7,566 bases of DNA from Deltaproteobacteria bacterium. Lineage in GTDB: Bacteria > Desulfobacterota > DAOWNY01. The number at the start of each line of letters is the position of its first letter. Positions within the stretch are counted from its first letter, which is position 1. Positions 6,609-7,566 of this stretch are shown here, in pieces. Under the pieces are notes generated by a model. That model was given only the letters and a program-made list of their open reading frames with translations, had not been told where the DNA came from and ran no database searches. The stretch covers positions 1-7,566 of the forward strand of contig DAOWNY010000084.1 of assembly GCA_030642325.1 (NCBI GenBank), read 5' to 3'. The translations under genes were made by a program, and so were the position numbers.

Positions 6609-7328
6609 TCAGTTTTTCCCTTCTCTTTTTACTCCCCAATGGATAGCCGCTACCCCAAAGGTTAAAGTTGTATACTTAACTTCCACAAAACCGGAATTAT
6701 CCATGATCGCTTTAAGTTCTTCCGGTTTGGAAAACTGGTGGATGGAATTGGTAAGGTATAGATATCCGCTTTTCCAGCCGGAAATCATGCTGCCAATGCG
6801 GGGGAGAATATTCTTAATATAAAACCAGGAGAAGCGAGAAAAAAATCCTGTCTCAGGCAGGGTAAACTCTAAAATAATTACCATTCCATCGTCCTTCAAT
6901 ACACGGTAAATTTCTTTGATTCCCCGATAAATGTCCGAAAAATTTCGAACTCCAAAGGCAACAATTACCCTGTCAAAGGTACCGTCCGAAAAAGGTAAGT
7001 CTTCTGCCTTTCCTTGTTGAAAGGAGATTCTATCATTGAGTTTCTGTTCCCCTACTTTTTTAATTGCCAGCTCAATCATCTCGCTGCAAAAATCAACCCC
7101 AATAATTTTAACATCATCCGGGGTTCTTTTGGCAACTTCAATGGCCACATCGCCTGTCCCGGTGGCTAAATCTAAAATCAGGCTGTCTGGTGATATCCCG
7201 GCTCGACTAACAGCAACTCTCCGCCAATAAACATCCCGACGAAAACTGATTACCCGGTTAACCAGATCATACTTCCCGGCTCCGGCAGAAAACATCTCCT
7301 GAACCTCTTTCCCGGAAACTATTGCCAT
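6609..7328 (-). CDS. ubiE: UbiE/MenG quinone C-methyltransferase (demethylmenaquinone methyltransferase)
   Basis: Methylates demethylmenaquinone (or the ubiquinone precursor) with S-adenosylmethionine, the last step of menaquinone synthesis. It acts in the cytosol or at the membrane face. At 239 aa it is the normal family length. Landmarks: KYDLVNRVIS near residues 19-28 followed by D-x-x-WRR, the UbiE family signature; SAM motif I LDLATGTGD at 52-60; acidic GVDF after it; VAFGVRNF; and YRVLKDDG matching the second UbiE signature. The start is the ATG at 7328, which has GGAG 9 nt upstream and begins just before the conserved N-terminus. The frame continues in-frame to an ATG at 7442, adding 38 residues with no family counterpart and no ribosome-binding site, so that start is rejected. 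No other quinone genes are in view; menaquinone is the likelier product given the anaerobe-like setting (inference). Confidence 0.93.
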   Translation of the reverse strand: MAIVSGKEVQEMFSAGAGKYDLVNRVISFRRDVYWRRVAVSRAGISPDSLILDLATGTGDVAIEVAKRTPDDVKIIGVDFCSEMIELAIKKVGEQKLNDRISFQQGKAEDLPFSDGTFDRVIVAFGVRNFSDIYRGIKEIYRVLKDDGMVIILEFTLPETGFFSRFSWFYIKNILPRIGSMISGWKSGYLYLTNSIHQFSKPEELKAIMDNSGFVEVKYTTLTFGVAAIHWGVKREGKN

Positions 7329-7337
7329 AAAAAAGTT

Positions 7338-7341
7338 CTCC
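7338..7341 (-). promoter_or_regulatory. Shine-Dalgarno of ubiE
   Basis: GGAG on the minus strand lies 9 nt before the ATG at 7328. It supports the 239-aa form over the extended start at 7442, whose upstream sequence has no purine-rich site. Confidence 0.7.
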
Positions 7342-7354
7342 AGTAAAATTGATT

Positions 7355-7372
7355 TCAAATTCTGCTTTTCAT
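7355..7372 (-). promoter_or_regulatory. Five-codon upstream ORF in the ubiE leader
   Basis: ATG at 7372 encodes MKSRI and then stops at TGA (7357-7355), 26 nt before the ubiE start. It has a better Shine-Dalgarno, GGGAGG (7385-7380), at an ideal 7-nt spacing than ubiE itself. The reading frame differs from ubiE. It could be a leader peptide affecting ubiE translation, or a fortuitous site. A TTG at 7376 in the ubiE frame is only 3 nt from GGGAGG, too close to be a good alternative start. Confidence 0.3.
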
Positions 7373-7454
7373 TCAAGATCCTCCCTGCAATCTTATCCCG
7401 GGGTCTTGAAAAATTTGTAACAGCAAAATATCCTGTGATCATTTTGGCTGACAG

Positions 7455-7553
7455 CTATTCGCTAAAGGCTAGTGCCCTGTCACGCATCAAATGACGCACC
7501 TTGCTTGTCTTTTTCCCTTTCTGCGGTGTTACGACTTCAGTTACATAGAAATA
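7455..7553 (-). pseudogene. C-terminal tail of an unrecognised basic protein, probably a remnant
   Basis: This frame has 32 codons and ends at TAG (7457-7455). It reads like a protein C-terminus, with VTEVVTPQKGKKTSK followed by a further basic stretch and ending RALAFSE. It is closed upstream by a TAG at 7556-7554 and has no start with a ribosome-binding site, so as seen it is a broken or frameshifted 3' end, or chance. A basic tail of this kind could belong to a transposase, but I do not recognise the family. It stops 127 nt before the ubiE ATG. Confidence 0.3.
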
Positions 7554-7566
7554 CTATACGCCTTCA

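Noticed and set aside
7329..7442. A 38-residue N-terminal extension of UbiE from the ATG at 7442
   Set aside because: No Shine-Dalgarno at 7442, no counterpart in the family, and a good site exists for the ATG at 7328.
7527..7539. A 13-nt minus-strand match (TGAAGTCGTAACA) to the conserved 3' region of 16S rRNA
   Set aside because: The match ends at once. The expected AAGGTA continuation and the anti-Shine-Dalgarno end are absent, so it is chance.

Overview
The window is a housekeeping block from a bacterial chromosome of moderate G+C content. Five intact genes lie on the minus strand. They face one gene on the plus strand, which is cut by the left edge. I see no CRISPR array, tRNA, rRNA or complete mobile element. 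The set fits a respiring, quinone-using and probably anaerobic bacterium: UbiE/MenG quinone methyltransferase, a Mog/MoaB molybdopterin enzyme, NAD-dependent LigA and a divergent EF-G-type GTPase. The EF-G-like protein and the UbiE recall Desulfobacterota (former deltaproteobacteria), but some Firmicutes would also fit, so this placement is a weak inference.

Layout, left to right. Positions 1-1044 (+) hold the C-terminal three quarters of an aldehyde dehydrogenase of the succinate-semialdehyde (Sad/YneI-like) type. Positions 1045-1280 are a convergent spacer. Positions 1281-4072 (-) are a tight gene string read mog, ligA, acyP. The mog-ligA gap is 4 nt, with the ligA ribosome-binding site inside the end of mog, and ligA and acyP overlap by 14 nt. 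After an 82-nt gap with weak terminator-like hairpins comes an EF-G paralogue at 4155-6242 (-). Positions 6243-6608 are a 366-nt spacer holding a probable terminator for the gene upstream, an open frame that may be a small gene or a remnant, and an imperfect inverted repeat just ahead of the EF-G-like gene. ubiE occupies 6609-7328 (-), preceded by a leader with a 5-codon ORF that has its own strong Shine-Dalgarno sequence. At the right edge (7455-7553, -) is the C-terminal tail of an unrecognised basic protein.

The genes do not form one pathway. They are DNA ligation (ligA), molybdenum cofactor assembly (mog), acyl-phosphate hydrolysis (acyP), a translation-type GTPase and quinone methylation (ubiE), joined by co-orientation and compact packing. 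Four of the five minus-strand genes have an upstream in-frame extension that inspection does not support (mog is the exception). For ubiE, the EF-G-like gene and ligA the start was chosen from Shine-Dalgarno placement. For acyP the choice rests more on family length.

No new multi-gene system is evident. The points most worth checking are the Asp at the position of the catalytic His in the EF-G-like GTPase, two hairpins whose G-U pairs make them stable only as minus-strand RNA, the open frame and inverted repeat between ubiE and the EF-G-like gene, the upstream ORF before ubiE, and a strong GC hairpin built into ligA codons.
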